A DNA stretch of 64,000 nucleotides from Pseudoalteromonas sp. A601 (GTDB lineage Bacteria; Pseudomonadota; Gammaproteobacteria; Enterobacterales; Alteromonadaceae), in contig NZ_MXQF01000013.1 in assembly GCF_002165575.1 (NCBI RefSeq), positions 62,001-126,000 on the forward strand, written 5' to 3'. The notes beneath the pieces are model-generated. The model did no database searches, had not been told where the DNA came from, and saw only the letters and a program-made list of their open reading frames with translations. Positions 36,200 through 44,758 of the stretch are shown one piece after another. The position numbers and the translations under genes were made by a program. Position 1 is the first letter of the stretch, and each line of letters begins with the position of its first letter.

Positions 36200-37198
36200 A
36201 TGAGTAATAAAAAAAGAACAGTAATAGGGCGTAAAATATCTAATACAAACTTAGATGCCCTCATTACACATGATAATAGCGATAGTTTAATCGACAGCTC
36301 ACCCATTGATGGCCGTGATATTAAATGGGAAAGAATTACGATTGAAAGCCAAGACGTATTTAATAAATGCGTTAAATCTATCTATAACAAGCGCTCATTT
36401 GATGATTTATCTTTAGCATCTGTTTTAGACATTTACCACTCAATTAGATCTTCTAACGGAAATACTGAGCCAGTTAGAGCTGAGTTAGTAAATGGTAAAT
36501 ACGAAATACTGGGTGGTTTAAGACGCGCCTACACTGTCTCGCTTCTCCCTAAAACGAAGCTGAGCCTCATTGTTGCAAAAGACTTAACAGAAAAAGAACG
36601 AGCGCATTTTGCTCGTGTGATGGATGAGTACGCTGAGCCTAGCTTTATGGATAAAGCTAAATCTATTCAAGCATTAAAAACAAAGCTAGATAGTAACAAC
36701 GATAAAGAAATTACAGGCTTAGAACTAAGTGATCTCTTAGGCATGAAGAAAAGCAATGTTTATTATGCGCTAAGTTATGCAAATTTACCTAAGCAGATAA
36801 TTAATTTATTTCCAGCTTTAAAATATGTTGCCACACCATTATTACGTGAGTTAGTAAAACACAATAAAGATGGATATCTCGAAACGATTGCTGAACAGTT
36901 CAGCCCTATTGAACCAGTTACACTAACCGGAAATGAAACTGCCGAAGAAATAAGCCTTCTTGAAGAAGAGTTAGAGAAAGCATCAAAAAACCTGCAAAAA
37001 GAGTTAATTGCAGAAATCCGTGCTGACAAGGCTACAGATCCTATAAGCTATGATGGAAAATTCAAAGACGTTATTGGCAAAGAGTTTACGGGAGTTAAGA
37101 TTAAAACGACCAAATCAGTTCTAAACATTTCCATTGATGAAACAAGGATAGATCCTGTTATTTTAGAGCGCTTGATAGACGCTTTTAATGAAGGTTGA
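36200..37198 (+). CDS. parB: ParB-type centromere-binding protein
   Basis: A 332-residue ParB homologue of plasmid type. The N-terminal nuclease-like box is KYEILGGLRRAYTVSLLPKTKLSLIVAKDL (about residues 96-126), followed by DEYAEPSFMDKAKSIQALK and a central HTH (LELSDLLGMKKSNVYYALSYANLP). The C terminus (about 230-332) includes a coiled-coil-prone stretch, EEISLLEEELEKASKNLQKEL, and a dimerisation-like end. It would bind parS, probably in the palindrome-rich region before parA. It begins 6 bp after parA with GAAGG as ribosome site and ends at a strong terminator. Confidence 0.9.
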   Translation: MSNKKRTVIGRKISNTNLDALITHDNSDSLIDSSPIDGRDIKWERITIESQDVFNKCVKSIYNKRSFDDLSLASVLDIYHSIRSSNGNTEPVRAELVNGKYEILGGLRRAYTVSLLPKTKLSLIVAKDLTEKERAHFARVMDEYAEPSFMDKAKSIQALKTKLDSNNDKEITGLELSDLLGMKKSNVYYALSYANLPKQIINLFPALKYVATPLLRELVKHNKDGYLETIAEQFSPIEPVTLTGNETAEEISLLEEELEKASKNLQKELIAEIRADKATDPISYDGKFKDVIGKEFTGVKIKTTKSVLNISIDETRIDPVILERLIDAFNEG

Positions 37199-37204
37199 AT
37201 ATAT

Positions 37205-37231
37205 AAGCACCTTCTTATGAAGGTGCTTTTT
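37205..37231 (+). terminator. Terminator between convergent parB and pntB
   Basis: AAGCACCTTC / GAAGGTGCTT with a TTAT loop and a T-run on the plus strand; the minus-strand reading also starts with A/T runs, so it may serve both genes. Confidence 0.9.
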
Positions 37232-37252
37232 GATTAGATATACAAGCCAATA

Positions 37253-38623
37253 TTAATCAGCAAATTGGCGCACAAGGCTATTTAGAGTTTCTTTTGCATC
37301 ACCAAATATCATCCGGCAATTTGGCTTAAAGAATAACGGGTTATCAACACCCGCAAACCCCGTTGCCATGCCGCGCTTAAGTACAAACACATTCTTCGCT
37401 AAGTCCGCATTAATAACTGGCATACCGTAAATTGGGCTGCCCACCATTTCCCTTGCCGCCGGATTCACTACGTCATTCGCACCAATCACTATCGCCACAT
37501 CAAACCCTTCTATCCGTGGGTTAATTTCATCCATTTCAAATAACTGCTCATACGATACATCCGCCTCAGCAAGCAGTACATTCATGTGTCCCGGCATACG
37601 CCCTGCCACAGGGTGGATCGCATACGCCACTTCAGCACCATTGTTTTCCAACAGCGCTTGCAGCTCTTTCATCGTGTGCTGTGCTTGCGCCACTGCCATG
37701 CCATAACCCGGGATAACCAGTACCGACTGCGCCGCTTCTAATACATAAAATGCATCATCTGGGCTCAGTGGTTTAATTTCACCCTCAATTTTCATCTCAC
37801 TCGTGTGTACTTTTTGAAAGCCCGACGTCAACACATTCACCAATGAGCGGTTCATCGCCTTACACATGATATTTGTTAAAATAATACCGCTGGCGCCCAC
37901 CAACGCACCGGCCACAATCAGCAAGTTGTTTTCCAGTGCAAAACCCGCTGCACATGCTGCTAACCCGGAGTAGCTGTTCAGCAATGAAATCACCACGGGC
38001 ATATCCGCACCACCAATTGGCAGTACTAACATCACCCCCATTAATAGCGCTAAACCAATGGCCACATAGTGCCACGTCGTCATCGCCGGTTCAGTCACCA
38101 ATAAATAACCTGATGCCGCTATCGCCAAAATAAGCACCACGTTTGCAATGGCCTGACCTTTAAAAACAATCGGACGACCCACTATACGTTCGCTTAACTT
38201 TGCCCACGCAACCACACTACCTGAAAACGTCACCGCACCAATAAGTAATGCTATAAAGCTCACTATCAACACAAATACGCTGGCAAACGCGTCATTGACT
38301 ATCGCTGCATACGCCACCGCTAAACTCGCTAAACCACCCACACCATTAAACAATGACACAAGCTCAGGCATCGACGTCATTTCAACTTTCTTCGCCGCAT
38401 ACACACCCACCGCAGAGCCAAGCATTATCGCCCCTAAAATAAACTCGAACGAGATAATCTGTTTATCGAGTAACGTCACCACCACCGCAATTAACATCGC
38501 AAGCCCTGATAACAGGTTACCTTTTCGCGCGGTAGAAGGGTGGCTTAATAGTTTTAAACCAAAAATAAAGAGCAACGCACACACCACATAGGTAGCATTT
38601 ATTAATATTGAAAAATCACTCAT
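37253..38623 (-). CDS. pntB: NAD(P) transhydrogenase beta subunit
   Basis: A 456-residue protein with about eight or nine membrane segments up to residue 270 and then the NADP(H)-binding domain III: VLVIPGYGMAVAQAQHTMKEL, VAYAIHPVAGRMPGHMNVLLAEA, VAIVIGANDVVNPAAREMVGSPIYGMPV and FVLKRGMATGFAGVDNPLFF. It couples proton movement across the inner membrane to hydride transfer between NADH and NADP+. It is the last gene of a three-gene operon with the split alpha subunit. The DNA of this operon is visibly richer in G+C than that of its neighbours. Confidence 0.97.
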   Translation of the reverse strand: MSDFSILINATYVVCALLFIFGLKLLSHPSTARKGNLLSGLAMLIAVVVTLLDKQIISFEFILGAIMLGSAVGVYAAKKVEMTSMPELVSLFNGVGGLASLAVAYAAIVNDAFASVFVLIVSFIALLIGAVTFSGSVVAWAKLSERIVGRPIVFKGQAIANVVLILAIAASGYLLVTEPAMTTWHYVAIGLALLMGVMLVLPIGGADMPVVISLLNSYSGLAACAAGFALENNLLIVAGALVGASGIILTNIMCKAMNRSLVNVLTSGFQKVHTSEMKIEGEIKPLSPDDAFYVLEAAQSVLVIPGYGMAVAQAQHTMKELQALLENNGAEVAYAIHPVAGRMPGHMNVLLAEADVSYEQLFEMDEINPRIEGFDVAIVIGANDVVNPAAREMVGSPIYGMPVINADLAKNVFVLKRGMATGFAGVDNPLFFKPNCRMIFGDAKETLNSLVRQFAD

Positions 38624-38632
38624 CGCTCTCTC

Positions 38633-38908
38633 CTAACGCTTTTTAAACATGGCAAGCATACGGTCAGTGACTAAATAACCACCCACCACATTCACGGTTG
38701 CCAACATGACAGCGGCCGCACCCAGCCATGTCGCGAGTTCATGTGACTCACCACCGGCTAAACTCAGTGCACCAATCACGGTAATCCCCGAGATTGCATT
38801 GGCACCTGACATCAGCGGCGTATGTAACGTCGCGGGCACCTTACGAATAAGCTCAAACCCAACAAAGATAGCGAGCATTAATATAAATAAAAGATAAATA
38901 CCGGTCAT
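38633..38908 (-). CDS. NAD(P) transhydrogenase alpha subunit part 2 (membrane domain)
   Basis: A 91-residue hydrophobic protein corresponding to the C-terminal membrane part of E. coli PntA: FVGFELIRKVPATLHTPLMSGANAISGITVIGAL, with GGYLVTDRML near the end. It starts inside the last codons of the upstream gene (4-bp overlap), so translation is coupled. Its presence as a separate gene shows this is the three-subunit type of transhydrogenase, as in Rhodospirillum rubrum, rather than the two-subunit E. coli type. Confidence 0.94.
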   Translation of the reverse strand: MTGIYLLFILMLAIFVGFELIRKVPATLHTPLMSGANAISGITVIGALSLAGGESHELATWLGAAAVMLATVNVVGGYLVTDRMLAMFKKR

Positions 38909-40062
38909 GATGCTTTCTCCACTGGTTGTTGCGCGCGTAGTTCACTGATTGTTTGATTGGTGATATCGCCTTGATGCGTAATCACTGCACTCTTTTGAAT
39001 GTCATCTTCAAGGTCAATCGCAAACTGCTTGCTGTCTTTTTGCCAAAACTCACTAACTAAGTTAAACAGGTTATTGGCGTACATTTGTGACGCATTAAGG
39101 GCCACTTCATTTGACCAGTTCCCCGTGCCAATGATTTTAACCCCGTCAATCACAGTGGTGTCACCTGGGACTGAGCCAGCTACATTGCCGCCACTCTCGG
39201 CGGCCATATCCACAATCACTGAGCCCGCTTTCATTTGCCCAATGGTGTCGTGATTGATTAACACAGGTGGCCTACGACCAAACAGCTGTGCTGTCGTGAT
39301 AACAATATCTGATTGCGCAATACACTGTGCTTGCGCCGCCTGCTGCTTTGCCATCTGCTCTGGGGTGAGTGCTTGCGCATACCCTTGTGCCGTTTGCCCT
39401 GTATCACCTAAGTCGATGTCTAAAAACTTGGCACCTAATGAGCGCACTTGCTCTGCAACCACAGTTCGCGTATCAAATGCAGTCACTGCCGCTCCTAAGC
39501 GTTTTGCGGTCGCAATGGCTTGAAGCCCAGCCACACCTGCGCCGATAATAAACACTTTCGCAGGCTTAATCGTGCCCGCCGCTGTCATCATCATCGGCAG
39601 AATGCTCGGTAATTCCGCGATGGCTTTTGTCACCATCACATACCCTGCCAAACTGGCTTGTGAGCTCAGGGCATCCATTTTTTGACAGCGCGTGCTACGC
39701 GGTATCATTTCCATGCTAAAACTGGTGACCTGATGTTGGCACAGTAAGTCCACATAATCATGGCTATTAAACGGGTCTAAAAAGCTGATAACAGCTTTAC
39801 CTTTCGCATGAGGAATATCCTCTACCGGCAATTTATCAACCGATAAAATCACATCCGCTTGCGCTAAAATACCAGCGCGGTCTTTAAGCACCGTGGCGCC
39901 TGCGTCTTCATATTCTTTATCGCTGATAAAAATACCGTCGCCAAGACCTGATTCAACAATCACGTCTGCCCCTAACAACACATACGCTTTGACATTCGCG
40001 GGTAATAACCCACACCGCCGCTCACGGCTAGCCGCCTCTTTTAAACACACTATTTTGGCCAT
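38905..40062 (-). CDS. NAD(P) transhydrogenase alpha subunit part 1 (NAD-binding domain)
   Basis: A 385-residue soluble domain I. The N terminus has ERRCGLLPANVKAYVLLGADVIVESGLGDGIFISD, as in alanine dehydrogenase/PntA; the NAD-binding Rossmann fold is FIIGAGVAGLQAIATAKRLGAAVTAFDTR; and the RQD-loop region is SMEMIPRSTRCQKMDALSSQASLAGY. It binds NAD(H) and docks on the beta subunit's NADP domain. It is first in the operon. A GAGGAAAA ribosome site precedes the ATG. A cluster of strong hairpins lies just upstream. Confidence 0.95.
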   Translation of the reverse strand: MAKIVCLKEAASRERRCGLLPANVKAYVLLGADVIVESGLGDGIFISDKEYEDAGATVLKDRAGILAQADVILSVDKLPVEDIPHAKGKAVISFLDPFNSHDYVDLLCQHQVTSFSMEMIPRSTRCQKMDALSSQASLAGYVMVTKAIAELPSILPMMMTAAGTIKPAKVFIIGAGVAGLQAIATAKRLGAAVTAFDTRTVVAEQVRSLGAKFLDIDLGDTGQTAQGYAQALTPEQMAKQQAAQAQCIAQSDIVITTAQLFGRRPPVLINHDTIGQMKAGSVIVDMAAESGGNVAGSVPGDTTVIDGVKIIGTGNWSNEVALNASQMYANNLFNLVSEFWQKDSKQFAIDLEDDIQKSAVITHQGDITNQTISELRAQQPVEKAS

Positions 40063-40103
40063 AAATTTTCCTCATTCCTAAATTTAAGGTGCAACAATTC
40101 CTC

Positions 40104-40250
40104 CGACTAAATATGTCGGATAATATTTAAAACCCACTCGGTGGGTTAAGTTGGGTGACCCCAAACAGGCAAGGCTAGATGGTGACCTTGCAAACACTGT
40201 TTGGGGCTATAACGTACTGGCGAACGCCAGTACGTGGTAGGCGAACGCTT
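40104..40250. repeat. Cluster of strong hairpins between kduI and the pnt operon
   Basis: Several perfect inverted repeats lie side by side: CCGAC/GTCGG, ACCCAC/GTGGGT, CCCCAAACAG (40159-40168) with CTGTTTGGGG (40197-40206) enclosing GCAAGG/CCTTGC, and ACGTACTGGCG-AA-CGCCAGTACGT (40212-40235), followed by a repeated GGCGAACGC (40219 and 40240). There are no T-runs. The region is GC-rich like the pnt operon. It may be a transcription-blocking structure, a palindromic mobile repeat, or a transfer junction. Confidence 0.55.
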
Positions 40251-40270
40251 AGTTAAGATGCATCATCGAA

Positions 40271-41101
40271 TTAACGTAGTGCACTCACCTCAATGTGGTC
40301 CATATCATCAAACTCTTGGTTTTCACCCCCCATCGCCCAAATGAACGTGTAGTTCGATGTGCCCACACCGCTGTGGATTGACCAACTCGGTGACGCTATC
40401 GCCACTTCACTTTCAATCGGCAATGTACGTACTTCTGTTGGCTCACCCATTAAATGAAATACTTTTTCATCTTTCGGTAAGTCAAAGTACATATACACTT
40501 CGGTACGTCTAAAATGAGTGTGCGGAGGCTTCGTATTCCACACACTGCCTTTTTTAAGCTCGGTAATACCCATCACTAACTGACAGCTATCCACAATACC
40601 GGGGCGAATCGATTGGAAAATTGTGCGCTCATTGGAGGTCTCTTGTGACCCAAGCTCAATGAACTTCGCTTTACTTTTTGGGACGTGCACGGTCTTAGTG
40701 ACACGGTGTGCAGGGTACGAAGCTAAATAGAACTTCGCTGGGTTCGCCGCATCCGTTGAAGAAAATACCACTTCTTGGCTTTCTTTGGCGATATACAAAC
40801 TGTCACGGTTGTTCATTGGGTACGCTGTCCCATCAACGGTAATAAGCCCTTCACCACCAATATTTATCACACCCGCTTCACGGCGTTGACAAAAATAGTC
40901 CGCGGCTAACTCTTTATGCGTTGGCAATACAATCGCCTCAGCTGCAGGCGTAATACCACCGATAACAGCACGGTCAACATCGGTATACGTTAAGTTAATT
41001 TTACCGGCTTCAAATAATGGTGCTGTAACGAACGCATCACGCAACTCTTCATTACGCATTGTCTTGTAGCTTCTAATATCTGCTGAGAACATAAAGTCCA
41101 T
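40271..41101 (-). CDS. kduI: 5-dehydro-4-deoxy-D-glucuronate isomerase
   Basis: A 276-residue cupin enzyme (E. coli KduI is 278). It isomerises 5-keto-4-deoxyuronate, the open form of the unsaturated uronate released by lyases, to DKII (2,5-diketo-3-deoxygluconate). The ATG giving MDFMFSADIRSYKTM was chosen because AAGGGG lies 5 nt upstream; a longer frame from 41173 would overlap kduD and has no family support. Markers: GVINIGGEGLITVDGTAY, the metal site THFRRTEVYMYFDL, and the C-terminal SPSWSIHSGVGTSNYTFIWAMGGEN and FDDMDHIEVSALR. It is the last gene of the kdgK-TRAP-kduDI operon. Confidence 0.97.
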   Translation of the reverse strand: MDFMFSADIRSYKTMRNEELRDAFVTAPLFEAGKINLTYTDVDRAVIGGITPAAEAIVLPTHKELAADYFCQRREAGVINIGGEGLITVDGTAYPMNNRDSLYIAKESQEVVFSSTDAANPAKFYLASYPAHRVTKTVHVPKSKAKFIELGSQETSNERTIFQSIRPGIVDSCQLVMGITELKKGSVWNTKPPHTHFRRTEVYMYFDLPKDEKVFHLMGEPTEVRTLPIESEVAIASPSWSIHSGVGTSNYTFIWAMGGENQEFDDMDHIEVSALR

Positions 41102-41157
41102 AATTGCCCCTTTGTATAATTTGTTTATACATCTATAAATTTTGAAATAATAATGGC

Positions 41158-41931
41158 TTAGCGAGCCATCCATCCGCCATCAACTAACATGACATGGCCA
41201 TTTACATAATTTGCTGCATTACTTGATAAAAAGACTGTCGCACCGGCTAGATCTTCAGGTTTACCCCAAACACCACTTGGAATACGAGCCGTGATACTTT
41301 CATGACGTTCTTTATCCTGACGTAGGTTATAAGTGTTGTCTGTTTCGAAGTAACCTGGTGCGATTGCATTTACTTGAATATTGCTCGATGCCCATTCATT
41401 TGCTAATGCTTTCGTTAACTGCGCGACGCCACCTTTACTCGCTGCATAAGCAGGTACAGTAATACCACCTGAAAAGCTTAGTAATGATGCGATGTTGATG
41501 ATTTTACCTGAGCCTTGTTTTAGCATGTATTTACCAGCTTCACGGCAAAATTTAAACACACCATTTAGGTTTGTGTTGATAACTTCATTCCAATCATCGT
41601 CTGAAAACTCATGGGCTGGTGAGCGCTTAATAGTGCCTGCATTATTGACTAAAATATCTATTCGCCCGAACTCACTGATAGTATTTGTAACGGCTTGCTT
41701 GATTTGGTCGCCATCGCCTTGATCACAACCTAGTGCCAAACAGGTCACACCTTTTTCTTTCAATAATGAGATAGTACTTTCAACATTCTCAACCTTTGAG
41801 CCAACGGCTACAACTGTTGCGCCTGCTTCGCCTAAGGCCAGTGCCATAGCTTGCCCTAAGCCACGGCTAGCTCCGGTAACAACTGCCACTTTATTTTCTA
41901 AACCAAATTGTTGCTGTAAATATGTGTTCAT
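41158..41931 (-). CDS. kduD: 2-deoxy-D-gluconate / 2-dehydro-3-deoxygluconate dehydrogenase
   Basis: A 257-residue classical short-chain dehydrogenase: NAD-binding VTGASRGLGQAMALAL, the NNAG motif in VNNAGTIKRSP, catalytic Ser in INIASLLSFSGG and YAASKGG (Tyr/Lys), ending with YVNGHVMLVDGGWMAR. It reduces DKII to 2-keto-3-deoxygluconate, the step after KduI. It is located between the TRAP permease and kduI, with 39-bp and 56-bp gaps. The GIKRSPAHEF-type segment and neighbours make KduD the clear choice among SDRs. Confidence 0.95.
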   Translation of the reverse strand: MNTYLQQQFGLENKVAVVTGASRGLGQAMALALGEAGATVVAVGSKVENVESTISLLKEKGVTCLALGCDQGDGDQIKQAVTNTISEFGRIDILVNNAGTIKRSPAHEFSDDDWNEVINTNLNGVFKFCREAGKYMLKQGSGKIINIASLLSFSGGITVPAYAASKGGVAQLTKALANEWASSNIQVNAIAPGYFETDNTYNLRQDKERHESITARIPSGVWGKPEDLAGATVFLSSNAANYVNGHVMLVDGGWMAR

Positions 41932-41970
41932 TATTAAATTCCTATTTAACGGTTTAAATTAAAGGTCTTC

Positions 41971-43263
41971 TTAGATTAAACCTAAAAGTTGAGGTAAAAA
42001 TTCACTAATCGAAGGGAAGATTGTGACTAAAATAAGTGCAACTACCATCGCCACGTATAATGGCAATATGGGTTTAACAATTTGACTGATTGAAACCTTA
42101 CCAATGCTACAGCCAACAAATAGCACGCTACCTACTGGTGGTGTACATAATCCTATTGATAGATTTAAAATCATCATAATGCCGAAATGCAAAGGTGATA
42201 TCCCAAGAGATTCGGCAACAGGTAAAAAGATAGGCGTGAAAATCAGCACTGCTGGAGTCATGTCCATGAATGTGCCAATTAGCAATAACGTAATATTAAT
42301 AATTAAAAGAATAATTAATGGATTCTCTGATAATGCTAGTAATGTTTGACTAATTGTCTGCGGGATCAATTCATAAGACATTAACCAAGACATTGCTGAT
42401 GATGCACCTATCAATAACATCACAATGGCGGTTGTATTCACCGATTTCAGTAAAATAGGATAAAGATCTTTGTAACTCAGCTCTTTATAAAACACCAAAG
42501 ACACAACTAGTGAATATAAAACAGCGATAGCGCCTGCTTCAGTTGGTGTGAAAAACCCGCCGATAATGCCACCAATTATCAAGAAAATTAAAAATAAACT
42601 CGGTACTGCACCAAAAAGAGATGGCCAAAACGGTCCAATTGACTCTTTTGATAAGGGTTGAATATTTTTACGTTTAACATATATAGCCGCGCCAGCAATC
42701 AATAAAAGCGTCACTAATAAGCCTGGTAAATACCCAGCAATAAACAATGCGGCAATTGAAACTCCACCACTAGCAAGTGAATATATGATTAATATATTAC
42801 TGGGAGGAATAAGCATACCTGTCGTTGCAGCAGTTACAGTTACAGCTGTACTGAATGGTTTATCATACCCCTCTTTTTTCATTGCAGGGATCATAAAGCC
42901 ACCAATTGCTGATGTTGCAGCAACTGCAGAACCAGAAATTGAGCCAAAAAGAGCACATGAGATTACATTTACGAATGCTAATCCGCCAGGAAGGCGTCCA
43001 ACTAATACTTTTGCAAATTCAATCAACCTCAATGCAATACCACCTTGTCCCATGATGTACCCAGACAAAATGAAGTAAGGAATAGCAAGCAAAGCAAAAC
43101 TATCAATCCCAGCCGTTAATCGCTGAGCTATTGTTGTCAGAGCAGGTAAAGTGTCTATCGTCGCCAACATAGTAACTAATGTTGCGAATATAATAGCCAG
43201 TGCAATGGGTAAATTAATTAACAGTAATAGTGCAAAGACACCAAACAAAATTATGCTAGTCAT
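41971..43263 (-). CDS. TRAP transporter large permease (DctM-like)
   Basis: A 430-residue integral membrane protein with about 12 to 13 segments, the DctM length. Family signatures: IPYFILSGYIMGQGGIALRLIEFAKVLVGRLPGGLAFVNVISCALFGSISGSAVAATSAIGGFMIPAMKKEGY is interrupted here for length, with the G-S-I-S-G-S-A core; also GMLIPPSNILIIYSLASGG and FMDMTPAVLIFTPIFLPV. It moves a sugar acid across the inner membrane on a sodium gradient, with the binding protein and small subunit encoded just upstream by 4-bp overlapping genes. Confidence 0.95.
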   Translation of the reverse strand: MTSIILFGVFALLLLINLPIALAIIFATLVTMLATIDTLPALTTIAQRLTAGIDSFALLAIPYFILSGYIMGQGGIALRLIEFAKVLVGRLPGGLAFVNVISCALFGSISGSAVAATSAIGGFMIPAMKKEGYDKPFSTAVTVTAATTGMLIPPSNILIIYSLASGGVSIAALFIAGYLPGLLVTLLLIAGAAIYVKRKNIQPLSKESIGPFWPSLFGAVPSLFLIFLIIGGIIGGFFTPTEAGAIAVLYSLVVSLVFYKELSYKDLYPILLKSVNTTAIVMLLIGASSAMSWLMSYELIPQTISQTLLALSENPLIILLIINITLLLIGTFMDMTPAVLIFTPIFLPVAESLGISPLHFGIMMILNLSIGLCTPPVGSVLFVGCSIGKVSISQIVKPILPLYVAMVVALILVTIFPSISEFLPQLLGLI

Positions 43264-43763
43264 AGGATGTCCTCCTGCTCTACTGAATGACTTGGAGCAT
43301 TAAAAAAGAAATAAATGCTATAGAGTAAAAATAACAATCCACTAAGCGGTAAAACGATATATACACCGGCCATTGGTACATTTAACACTGCAGAGTGCTG
43401 CCCTAAGGTCCAAGTGAGGTTTACTAAGTTAAGCCCACCAATTATCAATACGGTGATCGCAAATATAGCCACTAGTAAACAACATAGTTGAAAAACTACT
43501 TTTGCTTTCGCTTCAGATAAATTTCTTACAATCAAGTCAAAACCTAAGTGACTATGTTCTCGATAGGCGTAAGCACCTCCAAGCAAACTTATCCAGATAA
43601 GTAAAAACCGAGCAACTTCTTCAGTAAATGAGCTTGGCTGAGGGAGTACAAACCGTGTTAAAACTTGCCAAGTTACATCAACCACTAATAAAGCCATCAT
43701 AATGGCGAGTAAAACCCGTAAAGAACGATCAATTGTGTGTAAGATGTTTTCAAATTGTTTCAC
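43260..43763 (-). CDS. TRAP transporter small permease (DctQ-like)
   Basis: A 167-residue protein with four membrane segments, the size of DctQ. RFVLPQPSSFTEEVARFLLIWISLLGGAYAYREHSHLGFD is the family signature stretch (written in two halves: RFVLPQPSSFTEEVARFLL and ISLLGGAYAYREHSHLG). The gene overlaps both neighbours by 4 bp, so the three transporter genes are translationally coupled. It joins the large permease to form the membrane part of the transporter. Confidence 0.93.
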   Translation of the reverse strand: MKQFENILHTIDRSLRVLLAIMMALLVVDVTWQVLTRFVLPQPSSFTEEVARFLLIWISLLGGAYAYREHSHLGFDLIVRNLSEAKAKVVFQLCCLLVAIFAITVLIIGGLNLVNLTWTLGQHSAVLNVPMAGVYIVLPLSGLLFLLYSIYFFFNAPSHSVEQEDIL

Positions 43764-44758
43764 TGTGGCTCTCCCATAGCTTTAATGCTTTCAACGAGCG
43801 GCTCCAGGATCGTACCTTCCAATGAATCATAAATAGGTCTTACGCTATCTTGGAACTGCGTTTTATCTGCGACTATAATCTCAACTCCAGCTTCTTCTAC
43901 TTTTTGCAAAGACATTGCAGTCGATTCTGCCCAAAGTATTTTTTGATATTCAGTTGCTTCACTCATCGCCTGGCTTAACCATTGCTGTTCTTGTGGCTTA
44001 AGCTTATTCCAGACTTTAGTACCTATAACAATCACGTCTGGAATCGAGGTATGCTCATCTAACAAATAATATTTACTCACCTCGTAATGTTTTGAAAAGT
44101 AAAAGCTAGGTGGATTATTTTCTGCCCCTCCAACAATTCCTTGCTGCAAAGATGTATAAAGCTCTCCCCAGCTTACAGGTGTAGCAGCACCACCCATCGT
44201 ATTAACCATATCAACTGCTGTTTGACTGCTCATTACGCGAATTTTTAATCCTGCAAGATCTTGCGGACTTTCTACTTTACGTTTAGTTGTGTAAAAGCTG
44301 CGGCTACCAGCATCAAAATAGCCTAAGCCTTTAATTAAAAATGGAGTACCGGCATCAAGCAGGTCATGCCCAATTTCACTGTCTAACGTTTTCCAATAAT
44401 GAGCATGGTCATTAAATAAATACGGAAGACTGAAAACTTTCATTTGTGGCACAAATGCTTCGAGTGAACTGGCAGAAACTTTTGTCATACCCATGCTACC
44501 AATCTGTAGCAGTTCCAAGACTTCGCGCTCAGTACCTACTTGTGCAGAAGGATAGATAACTAACTCCATTGTTCCACCAGATAGCTGCTTCAGAACTTCA
44601 CTCATGTGAACGAGAGATTTATGAACAGGGTGTTGAGTATCTAAATGGTGTGCCAGACGTATCGATGTATGTCTTTCATCTTTGTTATTACATGCACAAA
44701 GCACCAAGCAAAAAAGTGCCGCTATGAAGCACTTAAAAAAAGATTTATTAAGCATCAT
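43760..44758 (-). CDS. TRAP transporter substrate-binding protein (DctP-like), predicted lipoprotein
   Basis: A 332-residue solute-binding protein of the DctP family. LPYLFNDHAHYWKTLD, GYFDAGSRSFYTTKR, KIRVMSSQTAVDMVNTMGGAATPVSWGELYTSLQQGIVGGAENNP (core residues: the conserved Arg of KIRV, which grips the substrate carboxylate) and FSKHYEVSKYYLLDEH are typical. The N terminus ends in LCAC|NN, a lipobox, which is less common than a free periplasmic form. By context it should capture a uronate or 2-keto-3-deoxygluconate-like acid from lyase digestion. GGAGG lies within the end of kdgK and serves as the ribosome site; the ATG overlaps the kdgK stop. Confidence 0.94.
   Translation of the reverse strand: MMLNKSFFKCFIAALFCLVLCACNNKDERHTSIRLAHHLDTQHPVHKSLVHMSEVLKQLSGGTMELVIYPSAQVGTEREVLELLQIGSMGMTKVSASSLEAFVPQMKVFSLPYLFNDHAHYWKTLDSEIGHDLLDAGTPFLIKGLGYFDAGSRSFYTTKRKVESPQDLAGLKIRVMSSQTAVDMVNTMGGAATPVSWGELYTSLQQGIVGGAENNPPSFYFSKHYEVSKYYLLDEHTSIPDVIVIGTKVWNKLKPQEQQWLSQAMSEATEYQKILWAESTAMSLQKVEEAGVEIIVADKTQFQDSVRPIYDSLEGTILEPLVESIKAMGEPQ

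Noticed and set aside
39254..39523. Long plus-strand frame opposite the transhydrogenase alpha gene
   Set aside because: It lies wholly antisense to a certain gene in GC-rich DNA, has no recognisable domain and no ribosome site; it is a by-product of the codon pattern.
40159..40235. Integron attC site
   Set aside because: The hairpins lack the R-box core-site consensus, and no integron integrase or cassette-like gene is near.
41102..41173. Upstream extension of kduI by 24 codons
   Set aside because: It overlaps the end of kduD, has no ribosome site, and known KduI proteins begin at the internal Met, which has AAGGGG 5 nt upstream.
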